From Kribbella sindirgiensis (lineage in GTDB: Bacteria > Actinomycetota > Actinomycetes > Propionibacteriales > Kribbellaceae): 64,000 bases of DNA. The position numbers and the translations under genes are program-made. Below the pieces are notes generated by a model. That model was not told the DNA's origin. It saw only the letters and a list, made by a program, of their open reading frames with translations, and did not search any database. Each line of letters starts with the position of its first letter. Position 1 is the first letter of the stretch. Of the stretch, positions 26,422 through 34,760 are shown in pieces. The stretch covers positions 558,001-622,000 of the forward strand of contig NZ_SJKA01000001.1 of assembly GCF_004331435.1 (NCBI RefSeq), read 5' to 3'.

Positions 26422-27104
26422 TGGAGGGTTCCGTCGACGATGCGGACCTGGCGTTGGGCGCGCCGGCTGACGTGGTCGTCGTGGGTGATGACGGCCAGCG
26501 TCATGCCCTCGGAGTGCAGTTCGTCGAACACCTGCAGGATCGCCTCCGCGTTCGCACTGTCCAGGTTGCCGGTCGGTTCGTCCGCGAGCAGGAGACTGGG
26601 TTCCGCGACGAGCGCCCGGGCGATCGCGACCCGCTGCCGCTCACCGCCGGAGAGCGTGGTCGGCGCGAACTCCATCCGGTGCGACAGCCCGACCCGCTCC
26701 AGCGCGACCCGCGCCCGCGCCATCCGTTGCCGTCGCGGTACGCCGACGTACACCATCGAGAGCGCCACGTTCTCCAGTACGGTGCGATGGTCGAGCAGAT
26801 GGAACGACTGGAACACGAACCCGATCCGCTCCCCCCGTAGTACGGCACGCCGCCGCTCGCGCAGGCTCATCGTGTCCACACCGTCCAGCCGGTAGACCCC
26901 ACCCGTTGGGTTGTCCAACAACCCGAGCAGGTGCAGCAAAGTCGACTTCCCGGACCCCGACGGCCCGACGATCGACAGGTACTCCCCCTGCCCGATGGTC
27001 AGGTCGATCCCGTTGATCGCCTGCACTTCGGGCGGTCCCGGGAAGAACCGCCGGACGCCGATCATCTCGACGACCGGCGCCGGTAACGCGACTGCGGTAC
27101 TCAT
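26415..27104 (-). CDS. MacB/LolD-type ABC transporter ATPase
   Basis: The 229-residue ATPase has Walker A GPSGSGKST (about 48-56), LLGLLDNPTGG, Q-loop FVFQSFHLL, signature LSGGERQRVAIARAL, Walker B LLLADEPTGNLDS and H-loop ITHDD. These are all features of the MacB/LolD/FtsE branch. The ATG overlaps the adaptor stop as ATGA. It drives the FtsX-fold permease encoded next. Confidence 0.94.
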   Translation of the reverse strand: MSTAVALPAPVVEMIGVRRFFPGPPEVQAINGIDLTIGQGEYLSIVGPSGSGKSTLLHLLGLLDNPTGGVYRLDGVDTMSLRERRRAVLRGERIGFVFQSFHLLDHRTVLENVALSMVYVGVPRRQRMARARVALERVGLSHRMEFAPTTLSGGERQRVAIARALVAEPSLLLADEPTGNLDSANAEAILQVFDELHSEGMTLAVITHDDHVSRRAQRQVRIVDGTLQW

Positions 27105-28396
27105 CGCCCGACCACCACCTGATCGCCCTCGGACAACTTCGCGTCGCCCTTCGGTGTGACCTGCGCGAACCCGTCCGCGGTCAGCCCGACCGTGACCGGG
27201 ATCAGCTCGACCTTCCCGTTCCGCAGGACCTCGACCCGCGAGGCGCCGTCGGATCCCGACGACAGCGCAGCGACCGGTACGGCGAGAACCTTGCCGCTGG
27301 TGCTCTTGATCGGGATCGTCACCCGAACGTTCGCGTCCCGGAGCAGCGCCAACTGACTCGCGGTCAACGCGTTCGGCGCGACCACCACGTCGTACTGGTT
27401 CCCGTTCTTCGTGACCCGGCGGACCTTTCCGGGGACGGACACGCTGTCACCGAGATCGAGTGTCGCCGCCATACCTGCCTTCAGCCGCTGCGCGGTCTCC
27501 GCGTCGACCTTGACCGTGACGACCAGCGACGCACCGCTGGCCGACATCACCACACCGTTCACGGTCCCGCCGCGCTCGACCTTCACGTCGTCGACACGGC
27601 GCGGAAGCGTCTTCACGTAGACCACTTCGGACACCGGCAGCGGCGTACCGGCCTTGAACTCGGCCTCGTTCTGCGCTTCCTGGGCGTCCGCGAGGTTCTC
27701 CTCCGCGTCGTCCACCGAGCCTTGCTGCACAGACGTGTCCTTCGCCTTGGCTGCCTTGGCGGCCTTGAGCTGCGACTGCGCCTGACGGAGCTGATTCTTC
27801 GCGGCGTCGACCTGCTTCTTCGCCTGGTCGACGGCCTGGGTGAACTGCTCGTCCGCGACCGGGGCGTCGTACCCCGCGTCCTCGTACAAGCGCTCCACGG
27901 CCGCCGACGTGTCCAGGTCGTACTCGTCGTCGACCTCGCCGGGGTCGAGCCCGAGCCGGTCCAGCGTCTGCTCCAGTTGCAGCACGTCCGGGCCCTTGCT
28001 GCCCGGCGACAACGTGCGATACATCGGCAGCACGCCGGCCAACCCGATCACCGGCCGCCCGGTGATCTCCAGCAGCGCCTTCCCCTCGGTGAGCGTCGAT
28101 CCCACGGCCGGGACCTTCCCGGTCACGATCGGCGCCGTCTTGATGCCGCTGGTCTCGACCCGGATGTTGACCGCGCCGTCGAACGACGCGTCGCCCCGGC
28201 CGACCACCTTGCTGGACAGCGCCTTCTTCGCCACCGGCACGGTGATCTGGGACGCCTTCGGTGCCGCGGTCTTCGCGGCGGCGTCCTCCGGCGAGCTGAT
28301 CCGGCTGCCCGCCACCACCCCGATACCCAGTGAGGCCACGGCCACCCCGGCCACGCTGACCAGCACCCGGCGGCGGGACTTGGGCGAAGCGGTCAC
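27101..28396 (-). CDS. Membrane-fusion-type adaptor with peptidoglycan-binding domain
   Basis: The 431-residue extracytoplasmic adaptor has one N-terminal membrane helix (about 10-27). A lipoyl/barrel-like region follows, then a PG_binding_1 segment (GSKGPDVLQLEQTLDRLGLDPGEVD, about 130-154). A coiled coil (FTQAVDQAKKQVDAAKNQLRQAQSQLKAAKAAK, about 182-214) precedes a C-terminal beta-barrel region. This architecture is common in actinobacterial ABC loci, where the adaptor is thought to link the transporter to the cell wall. The GTG start overlaps the lipoprotein stop. Confidence 0.87.
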   Translation of the reverse strand: MTASPKSRRRVLVSVAGVAVASLGIGVVAGSRISSPEDAAAKTAAPKASQITVPVAKKALSSKVVGRGDASFDGAVNIRVETSGIKTAPIVTGKVPAVGSTLTEGKALLEITGRPVIGLAGVLPMYRTLSPGSKGPDVLQLEQTLDRLGLDPGEVDDEYDLDTSAAVERLYEDAGYDAPVADEQFTQAVDQAKKQVDAAKNQLRQAQSQLKAAKAAKAKDTSVQQGSVDDAEENLADAQEAQNEAEFKAGTPLPVSEVVYVKTLPRRVDDVKVERGGTVNGVVMSASGASLVVTVKVDAETAQRLKAGMAATLDLGDSVSVPGKVRRVTKNGNQYDVVVAPNALTASQLALLRDANVRVTIPIKSTSGKVLAVPVAALSSGSDGASRVEVLRNGKVELIPVTVGLTADGFAQVTPKGDAKLSEGDQVVVGR

Positions 28397-29514
28397 CGGT
28401 TCGCCGTCTCGTCGCGGTACGCCTCGAGCTCGGACTTGTGCTGGTCGACGAACTCCTTCTCGGCCGCGTACTGCACCTTCTTGTACGCGTCCTCGTACCC
28501 GCCCGCCCGGCACTTCTGGTCCGCGACCGCGAGCGCGATCTCGGACTTGCGCAGTTCCGAAAGCTTCGCCGAGTCGACCTTGTCGAACGACGGCGGGCCG
28601 GTGACCGTCTTGGTCTTGTCACCCTTCGCGGGCGGCTTGTTCCCGGTCAGCGCGTCAAGCTTCTGCTGGATCTGCTGACGCGGGTCGTCGACCTTCTTCA
28701 GACCGGAGTGCCCGGCGTCGGCCATGCAGTCGGACCAGGCGCTGATGGCGTCCACCACGCGCTGGTCGGTGTCGATCCGCTTCTGCAGCGCCTGGATGTC
28801 CTCGAACAGGCTGTCGAACTTCTTGAAGTCGACGTTCCGGTCCGCGCCGTCGCCGTACACCTGCTTGACCGCCTTGCCACGGCAGCCCAGGTCCTGCTGA
28901 CCGCTCGTGCTCGGGCCGTCGCCCTTGCCGTTCTCGACGACGATCGCGCCGTTCCCAGTCGCGTTCGGTCCGTTCAGCGCCTTGTCGTAGGCCTTCTGCG
29001 CGGCCGGCGACAGCGCGCTCCGGATCTTGGTGTTCGGGTTCGAGTCGTCCGCTCCGGCCTTGGACCAGTCGATCGTGCTGATGCCGTACCCGTACTGTTC
29101 GGCGAACTTGTCCGGCGGCAGGTTGAACGCCTCGCTGAACTTGCTCTTCGCGTTCTGTTCGGGCGGTACGGCGACGTACTCGAAGCCGGCCGCCTTCATG
29201 CAGGTGACGGTGGCGTCCTCGACCTTGCGCTGCTTGGCCAGATCCTCCTCGGTCGGATTCTGCGCACCGCCGGCCCGGACCGCCATCCGGAACCCGCCGC
29301 CGGACGAACTGACGAAACCGTCGCCCATGTACTCCGCGAGCGGACTCTTGTCGCCCTGCTGATCGGACGCGACCGGCGCCTTGTCGTTCCCACAGGCGGC
29401 CAATGCCAGGACCGCCATCACGGCGAGGGCTTGTGTCGCGATCCCGCGCCGTCGCGAGCAGGTGCTCGGTGCGGTAGCTCGGCGTGCTGGAGCGAAGGTC
29501 TCGATGCGGAGCAT
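28393..29514 (-). CDS. Cys-rich lipoprotein of the efflux operon
   Basis: This 373-residue secreted lipoprotein has a signal peptide ending in LALAAC (Cys41 from the start used here) followed by GND. The mature part contains spaced cysteines in CMKAAGFEY, LGCRGKAV, SDCMADAG and QKCRAGGY, and is otherwise soluble and charged. No named domain is recognised. It starts an operon with the adaptor, ATPase and permease, and is divergent from the two-component system. The start is unclear: ATG 29514 lies at the tip of a 165-bp hairpin, with GGAG 12 nt upstream; ATG 29607 lies beyond the hairpin without a clear ribosome site. Confidence 0.75.
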   Translation of the reverse strand: MLRIETFAPARRATAPSTCSRRRGIATQALAVMAVLALAACGNDKAPVASDQQGDKSPLAEYMGDGFVSSSGGGFRMAVRAGGAQNPTEEDLAKQRKVEDATVTCMKAAGFEYVAVPPEQNAKSKFSEAFNLPPDKFAEQYGYGISTIDWSKAGADDSNPNTKIRSALSPAAQKAYDKALNGPNATGNGAIVVENGKGDGPSTSGQQDLGCRGKAVKQVYGDGADRNVDFKKFDSLFEDIQALQKRIDTDQRVVDAISAWSDCMADAGHSGLKKVDDPRQQIQQKLDALTGNKPPAKGDKTKTVTGPPSFDKVDSAKLSELRKSEIALAVADQKCRAGGYEDAYKKVQYAAEKEFVDQHKSELEAYRDETANR

Positions 29515-29590
29515 CGTGGCCTTTGCTCCAGTGCGGCGAGATGCCGTGCCGAGTGCCGCGCAGTAGGCGCGGGATCGCGATACAAGCCCT
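29426..29590. repeat. 165-bp long hairpin over the lipoprotein gene start
   Basis: The outer 25 bp (29426-29450 and 29566-29590) are inverted copies with one difference. After a weakly paired stretch (about 29451-29461), 29462-29507 pairs with 29511-29556, almost continuously, around a GGA loop. Read as plus-strand RNA nearly all differences become G-U pairs, whereas the minus-strand gene transcript would have C-A mismatches. This favours a plus-strand structured RNA or a mobile palindrome. It covers the start and signal-peptide codons of the lipoprotein gene. Confidence 0.8.
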
Positions 29591-29720
29591 AATGCTGTTC
29601 TCTTCATGGCAGTGGAGCGTGCCGCCGCGGCCGTGAAGAACCTGTGAAGGTCCCGTTTGCACCTGATGCTCTCAGCCGATCTTCATCGGATTCTCATTAA
29701 CTTCAGGGACATTGAGAGCT

Positions 29721-30419
29721 ATGCCAGCGCGGATCCTGGTCGCCGAAGACGACCTCAAGCAGGCGGAGCTGATCCGGCGGTACCTCGAACGGGAAGGGCA
29801 CCTGACCGTCGTCGTGCACGACGGCCGGGAGGCGATCGACGAGGCCCGCCGGCGCAGCCCGGACCTGCTGGTGCTCGACGTGATGATGCCCAAGGTCGAC
29901 GGCCTGGATGTCTGCCGGGTGCTGCGGGCGGACGGGGATGTCCCGATCATCATGCTGACCGCCCGCTCGACCGAGGACGACCTGCTGCTCGGGCTCGACC
30001 TGGGCGCCGACGACTACCTGACCAAGCCCTACAACCCGCGCGAACTGGTCGCGCGGGTCCGGTCGGTCCTGCGCCGGACCCGCAGCCGCGCCGAGGGCGA
30101 GGTGTACCGCGTCGGCGAACTCGAGATCGACCCGGGACGGCACGAGGTCCGGCTGGCCGGGGAGCTGGTCGAGCTCACCCCGGCCGAGTTCAAGATCCTC
30201 GCCTGCCTGGCGGCCTCGCCGGGACGGGCGTTCTCGCGGCAGCAGTTGCTCGAGCACGCGTTCGGCTTCGACCACTACGTGTTCGACCGGACCGTCGACG
30301 TCCACGTGATGAACCTGCGGAAGAAGATCGAGCCGTCATCGGGCGCACCGACGTACCTGAAGACCGTGTACGGCGTGGGGTACAAACTCGCGGACCAGGC
30401 GGTGAGCCATGCGTCGTAG
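29721..30419 (+). CDS. OmpR-family response regulator
   Basis: The 232-residue response regulator has an N-terminal receiver with the acidic pair D10-D11, phospho-acceptor D53 (VLDVMMP), T80 and K102 (DYLTKPY). A C-terminal OmpR-type winged helix (about 135-228) carries LTPAEFKILACLAASPGRAFSRQQLLEHAFG and the DVHVMNLRKKIE recognition region. ATG 29721 is preferred; an in-frame TTG lies 9 nt upstream. It overlaps the kinase gene by 11 nt and probably controls the divergent efflux operon. Confidence 0.93.
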   Translation: MPARILVAEDDLKQAELIRRYLEREGHLTVVVHDGREAIDEARRRSPDLLVLDVMMPKVDGLDVCRVLRADGDVPIIMLTARSTEDDLLLGLDLGADDYLTKPYNPRELVARVRSVLRRTRSRAEGEVYRVGELEIDPGRHEVRLAGELVELTPAEFKILACLAASPGRAFSRQQLLEHAFGFDHYVFDRTVDVHVMNLRKKIEPSSGAPTYLKTVYGVGYKLADQAVSHAS

Positions 30420-32292
30420 TGTGCTGGTCCGGTTCCTCGGGCTGTCGCTCGCGGTCGCGCTCGGGGCCGTGATCGCCACCGCGGTGATCGCGACGTACAG
30501 CACGACGGAGAAGCTGCAGGGCGAGATCGACGCGAACACCGGGCAGCTGCAGGTGGACGGCGAGATCTACGGCCAGCTGTCGAAGTACGCCGCCGATCAT
30601 CCGACCTGGTCGGGTGTGGACAAGCTGGTGCACGACCTTGCCGACAAACTCGGCCGGAGGGTCGCGGTCACCGCGGACGACGGCTCGGTGATCGCGGACT
30701 CGGCCCGGAAGCTCGGCGCCGCGCCCGACCTCCCGTCGGTGCCGGCGGCAACGATCGATGTACGGAACTCCGGTGGCGCCAAGCTGGCCGGCATCTCGAG
30801 CGTGATGAACGTCTACACCGCCCGCAAGGCGATCGCGGCCGACGGGGCGGGTGGGTTCGTCACGACCGCGACCGCGATCCCGCCGTTCGTGGGCGCTCTC
30901 GACTGGGGGCTGACCGAGGAGGAGCAGCGGAACCGGGCAGAACTCGCCCAGCAGGTCGCGGACTGTTATACAGCGAAGGGCAGGCCCGCGAGCGTCGCGC
31001 AGACCGGCGGGACGGTCCCGCAGGTGATGGTCGAGTCGACGCAGTCGCTCGCCGGCGCGCGGGTGATGGAGAAACCCGGTCTCGCTGCGAAGGACGACGC
31101 CTGCTACTCGCCCGGACTGTACGCCCCGAGCGCCAAGGCCAAGATCGTCAACGACGACGAGATCCGGCGCGCGACCGCGTGTCTGGACGCCGCGAGCATT
31201 GACTACCAGATCATCAACGACGTCGGGGGACTGAAGTCGGTCGAACCCAAGGACAAGGCCAACTTCACGGACAAGTTCGTCGACTGCACCACCCAGGCCC
31301 GTGCCCAGGCGCTGACGCCGTACGTCGCTCCGCCCGCGAAGCTGTACCTCGGGGCGAAGAGCACGTTCAACGTCTTCTCCGGTGAGGGACTGCTGCGGAC
31401 GGCGGCGACCGCGCTCGGGGTGCTGCTGATCGCGGCGCTGGTGATGTTCTTCGCCGGACGTCGCCTGGTCCGGCCGATCGTGGCGCTGACGGGTGCGACA
31501 CAGCGGATGCGCAACGGGGACCACGCGGCGCGCGTGCCGGTGAGTGGGAAGGACGAGGTGGCGCGGCTCGGGCATGCGTTCAACGACATGGCCGAGTCGA
31601 TCCAGCGGCACGACTTCCAGCGCAAGGCGATGGTCAGCGACGTTGCGCACGAGCTGCGGACGCCGCTGGCGAACATCAAGGGGTACCTGGTCGCGTCCGA
31701 GGACGGTGTGGTGCCGCTCGACCAGACGCTGGTCACCTCACTGCTCGAGGAGACCGGGCTGCTCGAGCACCTGGTCGCCGACCTTCAGGACCTCGCCCTC
31801 GCGGACGCCGGCATGCTCCGCCTGCACCCGGCCTCCCGTGACCTCTCCGAGTTGGTCGAACAGGTCGTCTCCGCGCACGGGCCGGCCGCGGACACGGCCG
31901 GGATCACGCTGACGGCTGCGATCGCCGGCCCTTCGCTCGCGGTCGTCGACGGCGCGCGGATCCGGCAGGCCCTGGGAAACCTGGTCTCGAACGCGATCCG
32001 CTACACGCCGACGGGCGGCCATGTCGTGGTCGGCGTACGGCCTGTCGAGTCCGATGGCAGGCAGGGTTACAACCTGACGGTCACCGACAACGGCGCAGGT
32101 ATCGCGCCGGAGCACCTCCCGCACCTGTTCGACCGCTTCTACCGCGCCGACGTCTCCCGTACCCGCACCACCGGGGGCAGCGGACTGGGCCTGGCCATCA
32201 CCAAGCACCTCACCGAAGCCCACCAAGGCCACGTCACCGTCACCAGCTCACCGGACTCCGGCTCCACCTTCACGATCTGGCTGCCCGCCTAG
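30409..32292 (+). CDS. Sensor histidine kinase with Cys-containing extracytoplasmic domain
   Basis: This 627-residue membrane kinase has TM1 at about 8-30 and a long external domain (31-325) with four cysteines (186, 232, 258, 293). TM2 is at about 331-349 and a HAMP region follows. The H-box VAHELRTPLANIKGY has phospho-His414, and the ATPase boxes are NLVSNAIRY, DNGAGI and TGGSGLGLAI. External stretches such as ACLDAASIDYQII and VDCTTQA recall CMKAAGFEYVAV and LGCRGKAV in the adjacent lipoprotein. A shared fold or ligand is possible but unproven. Confidence 0.92.
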   Translation: MRRSVLVRFLGLSLAVALGAVIATAVIATYSTTEKLQGEIDANTGQLQVDGEIYGQLSKYAADHPTWSGVDKLVHDLADKLGRRVAVTADDGSVIADSARKLGAAPDLPSVPAATIDVRNSGGAKLAGISSVMNVYTARKAIAADGAGGFVTTATAIPPFVGALDWGLTEEEQRNRAELAQQVADCYTAKGRPASVAQTGGTVPQVMVESTQSLAGARVMEKPGLAAKDDACYSPGLYAPSAKAKIVNDDEIRRATACLDAASIDYQIINDVGGLKSVEPKDKANFTDKFVDCTTQARAQALTPYVAPPAKLYLGAKSTFNVFSGEGLLRTAATALGVLLIAALVMFFAGRRLVRPIVALTGATQRMRNGDHAARVPVSGKDEVARLGHAFNDMAESIQRHDFQRKAMVSDVAHELRTPLANIKGYLVASEDGVVPLDQTLVTSLLEETGLLEHLVADLQDLALADAGMLRLHPASRDLSELVEQVVSAHGPAADTAGITLTAAIAGPSLAVVDGARIRQALGNLVSNAIRYTPTGGHVVVGVRPVESDGRQGYNLTVTDNGAGIAPEHLPHLFDRFYRADVSRTRTTGGSGLGLAITKHLTEAHQGHVTVTSSPDSGSTFTIWLPA

Positions 32293-32357
32293 AGTCCCGC
32301 GTCGGAGATCCGCGCCATAAGTCCAAGGTCGGGTCGACCCTGGCCGGCGGCACCGGC

Positions 32358-32431
32358 CCCCAAACCGGTTCGGGGAGGTCTACCCGCCCGAATTGGGCTA
32401 TAGCGCTCCCCAAACTGGTTTGGGGAGCGCT
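32358..32431. repeat. Twin-palindrome element, copy 1
   Basis: Two palindromic cores begin exactly 50 nt apart: CCCCAAACCGGTTCGGGG (32358-32375, one deviation) and CCCCAAACTGGTTTGGGG (32408-32425). The second lies in a longer palindrome with 14-bp perfect arms (AGCGCTCCCCAAAC, 32402-32415 and 32418-32431). The same layout recurs at 41680-41747. It lies downstream of the kinase gene and may double as a terminator. Confidence 0.8.
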
Positions 32432-32504
32432 GTTGACGGGCGAGGTGCCGTTTGGGCGCGGGGCTCGGCGGCATGACCTGGCGGGGCCCTCGAAACCGGG
32501 TACT

Positions 32505-32544
32505 GGGGAGGACTTCTTCCCGGATCGGGGCAGAAATCCTCCCC
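32505..32544 (+). terminator. Hairpin upstream of the YjbR-like gene
   Basis: The arms GGGGAGGACTTCTTCCCG (32505-32522) and 32527-32544 are complementary at about 15 of 18 positions around a 4-nt loop. It could be a terminator of upstream transcription or a leader structure for the gene starting 35 nt later. GGGGAGG ends also occur in the twin-palindrome family. Confidence 0.5.
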
Positions 32545-32578
32545 ACACACCTCCGCCGCAGGAGACTAGGCTCGGGGT

Positions 32579-33001
32579 ATGGCGGCGCGGAAGGCTCGGG
32601 TGGCGGATGTGCACGAGGTCGCCTCGGGGATGCCGCACGTCACCAAGTGGGAGCGGGACGACGGGACGGACCGGCCCGTGTACCAGGTGGGCGGGAAGTC
32701 GTTCGTGTTCTTCCGTACGCCGCGACCCGACGCGGTGGACCCGGTGAGCGGGGACAAGTACGACGACGTGATCATGATCTGGGTCGAGTCCGAGAACGAG
32801 AAGCTCGCGCTGCTGTCGGACGACTCGAACCCGTTCTTCTCCACCCCGCACTTCGACGGCCACCCGTCGGTCCTGGTCCGAGCCAGCCGGCTGGGCGAAC
32901 TCACCCGGCAGGAACTCACCGAGGTGGTCCAGGACGCGTGGCTGTCCCGGGCCTCCAACCGGCGTGCAACGATGTGGCTGCGAGAGCATCGGTTGAGCTG
33001 A
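32579..33001 (+). CDS. MmcQ/YjbR-family protein
   Basis: The 140-residue YjbR-fold protein has VYQVGGKSFVFFRTPR (about 38-53), DDVIMIWVESENEKLALLSDDSNPFFSTPHFDGHPSVLVR and the C-terminal LTEVVQDAWLSRASNRRATMWL. The fold is related to double-wing DNA-binding proteins, but the function is not established. It stands alone between repeat-rich spacers. Confidence 0.85.
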   Translation: MAARKARVADVHEVASGMPHVTKWERDDGTDRPVYQVGGKSFVFFRTPRPDAVDPVSGDKYDDVIMIWVESENEKLALLSDDSNPFFSTPHFDGHPSVLVRASRLGELTRQELTEVVQDAWLSRASNRRATMWLREHRLS

Positions 33002-33022
33002 TCGCGCTGTCACACTGAGCCT

Positions 33023-33661
33023 GTGAGCACACCGCCTTCCGGCCCGAACTACAGCTGGCAGCCGCAGCCGGGCGACTACAAGTCGGCGCCGACCTACGGT
33101 CAGCCGCCGCGGAAGAGCCGCGCAGGGCTGATCATCGTGCTGATCGTGGTCCTCGCGTTGGTTGCCCTCGGCGCGATCGGCGTCCTCGCCTACCGCCTCG
33201 TGAGCAACCACCGAACCTCGGACCCCAACCCCGGCACCGCCGCCACGTCACCCCGATCCGCCGCCGGCAAGCCCACAACAACCACCCGACCAACCGCGCG
33301 CCCAACCACTGCACGCCCGACCGCGCGACCAAGCACCGCGCGGCCGAGCACGACCGGCACGGGGGCAGCAGGTGCGATCGATCTCGCCCGCCGTTTCGTC
33401 ACCCAACTCAACGCCAACAACTCCGCAACGGCGACCGCACTGGCCTGTGAGAGCTCCCGGCAGCTGATCCCGACGCTGATGAAGACGTTTCTCACCCCGC
33501 CCACAGAACTCACCGCCGGCAAACTGGTCGGTCAACAAACAACCTTCGTTATCCCCCTGACCGGCACCACCAAGGGCTCCACGGTCACCGGCGTAATCGT
33601 CGTCCACGAGATCGCCCCAGAACCCCTCTGCATCCGCGCCTTCCAGATCAGCCCGACCTGA
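33023..33661 (+). CDS. Membrane-anchored hypothetical protein with Thr/Pro linker
   Basis: This 212-residue protein has a Pro/Gln/Tyr-rich cytoplasmic N-terminus (1-34) and one membrane helix (LIIVLIVVLALVALGAIGVLAY, about 36-57). An external Thr/Pro/Arg repeat linker (TARPTTARPTARPSTARPST, about 85-110) leads to a small globular domain (about 115-212). That domain begins AIDLARRFVTQLNANNSATATALAC and resembles the NTF2-like/DUF4878 type of actinobacterial exported domains. Two cysteines (ALAC, PLC) could form a disulphide. The function is unknown. Confidence 0.72.
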   Translation: MSTPPSGPNYSWQPQPGDYKSAPTYGQPPRKSRAGLIIVLIVVLALVALGAIGVLAYRLVSNHRTSDPNPGTAATSPRSAAGKPTTTTRPTARPTTARPTARPSTARPSTTGTGAAGAIDLARRFVTQLNANNSATATALACESSRQLIPTLMKTFLTPPTELTAGKLVGQQTTFVIPLTGTTKGSTVTGVIVVHEIAPEPLCIRAFQISPT

Positions 33662-33759
33662 TCTTTTGCACGGTCCCCACTCTGTCCGGTGACTGAGATT
33701 GGCGTGCTAGGAGTGTGGACACCCGTAACGCCGTCGCAAGCGACGACGATGCACCACAA

Positions 33760-33790
33760 GAGGGCCCGCCAATACCAGTGGCGGGCCCTC
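33760..33790. terminator. Bidirectional hairpin terminator
   Basis: A perfect 12-bp stem (GAGGGCCCGCCA with its complement at 33779-33790) and a 7-nt loop lie between convergent genes ending at 33661 and 33844. Confidence 0.8.
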
Positions 33791-33843
33791 CCCTGTTGGG
33801 TTTCCGATCTGGAGCGGGGAACGGCCCGCACCAGATTCGTCCA

Positions 33844-34341
33844 CTACTTCTTGCTGAAGTAGTAGCCGGCCAAGGCTCCCACCGTGACCGGGATGAGAAC
33901 TGCGCCGAGGTTCTTCAGCTCCTCGACGTTCTCCGCAGCTGGCAGGCGGAACGACGCGATCACAGTTCCGAGCAGTACCATGCCGACAAGGCCGACCATG
34001 ACGATGGACAGCCGACCGCGGATCTCCTCACGCTTCAACTGCAACTGGAGCCAGCGGCCCTTGACGAGTACGGGATTGTCGGCGATCGGCCGGGGTTCCT
34101 CGTTCTCTCGCTCCTCCGACACGCCGGTGAGGCGCGACAGGTCGAGTTGGGCCGGAGGGAGCGGTTCACCGCGGGTGAGCCTCGCTAGGCCCTTCAGCAG
34201 CGCGGCCACCTGAGCCTCGCTGAGGGTTACTTCTCCCTCCTTGTCACTGTTCTTGTCGCCCTCTTTGGGGCTGTTCTCCTCCTGAGCTGAACCACGCCCA
34301 TCGCGGGGCCGCTGCGTTGAGTCGGTCCCTTCTTCGTCCAT
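33844..34341 (-). CDS. Hypothetical two-helix membrane protein
   Basis: The 165-residue protein has a very charged, low-complexity N-terminus (EEGTDSTQRPRDGRG, then KEGDKNSDKEGE) and a helical middle (VTLSEAQVAALLKGLARL). Two membrane helices follow (IVMVGLVGMVLLGTVIASF and GAVLIPVTVGALAGYYF), ending in a Lys-Lys tail. No family is recognised. It borders a lower-GC island and is divergent from the C2H2/RHH gene pair. ATG 34341 has AAGGAG about 13 nt upstream, a long spacing, so the start is moderately sure. Confidence 0.6.
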   Translation of the reverse strand: MDEEGTDSTQRPRDGRGSAQEENSPKEGDKNSDKEGEVTLSEAQVAALLKGLARLTRGEPLPPAQLDLSRLTGVSEERENEEPRPIADNPVLVKGRWLQLQLKREEIRGRLSIVMVGLVGMVLLGTVIASFRLPAAENVEELKNLGAVLIPVTVGALAGYYFSKK

Positions 34342-34622
34342 CGGACCAGTGCTCCTTCCTATCGGTGCAAGGGACGCCCCGTTCCGGGGCAGACCGAATC
34401 GGTGAGGCTCAGCATGCCATACCATCGACGGATCCTAGGCACACATGATGCGTAGATCGTGTGGTTACGATGCGATAATGAGCGTGCCTCATGTGTATGT
34501 GTTGCACCAAATTTGATGTAACGTGGTGAATCGTGGTCGGATGACAACAGAGTGTGACCATCGGTCACCGACCTAACCCGTTAAGTAACGACGCAAGGTA
34601 AGTCGAGAGAGGAGAGATCAGC
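34342..34622. other. Lower-GC divergent intergenic region
   Basis: These bases fall to roughly even AT:GC around 34435-34560, unlike the surrounding ~70% GC. They contain an 8-bp inverted pair ACACATGA (34441-34448) and TCATGTGT, about 40 nt apart. They must hold promoters for the genes on both sides, but no convincing -35/-10 pair is fixed. The composition suggests recent acquisition or a relaxed regulatory region. Confidence 0.5.
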
Positions 34623-34760
34623 GTGCTTCCAGGAAGGGAGACCCGCATCATCGCCGTGCGCGTCGTGCCATGCACAGACTGCAGAGTCCCCTTCCGCACA
34701 GAGAAGCGTGACCACCGGCATCGTGCCCGGTACCACCTGCTGAGAGGTCGAGCTACATGA
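34623..34760 (+). CDS. 45-residue C2H2 zinc-finger-like mini-protein
   Basis: This very short gene is supported by GAGGAG 8 nt before its GTG and by an ATGA overlap with the next gene. Residues 17-38 read CTDC...F...H....H with spacing CX2C-X12-H-X4-H. A Phe lies four residues after the second Cys, as in classical C2H2 fingers; the usual Leu is absent. The rest is strongly basic (TEKRDHRHRARYH). A nucleic-acid-binding role coupled to the ribbon-helix-helix protein is inferred. C2H2 fingers are uncommon in bacteria. Confidence 0.6.
   Translation: MLPGRETRIIAVRVVPCTDCRVPFRTEKRDHRHRARYHLLRGRAT

Noticed and set aside
30615..30623. TTGTCCACA DnaA-box match inside the kinase gene
   Set aside because: It consists of the common codons GTG GAC AAG, so a chance match is likely; only the paired TTATCCACA sites were kept.
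30190..31650. 486-codon minus-strand frame opposite the sensor kinase
   Set aside because: Antisense to a kinase with all catalytic boxes; composition typical of a shadow frame.
33660..33730. Possible fifth copy of the 58-nt hairpin family (contains GGTGACTGAG and nearby AATACCAG)
   Set aside because: Fragments resemble parts of the family but the spacing does not align and no terminal stem forms.
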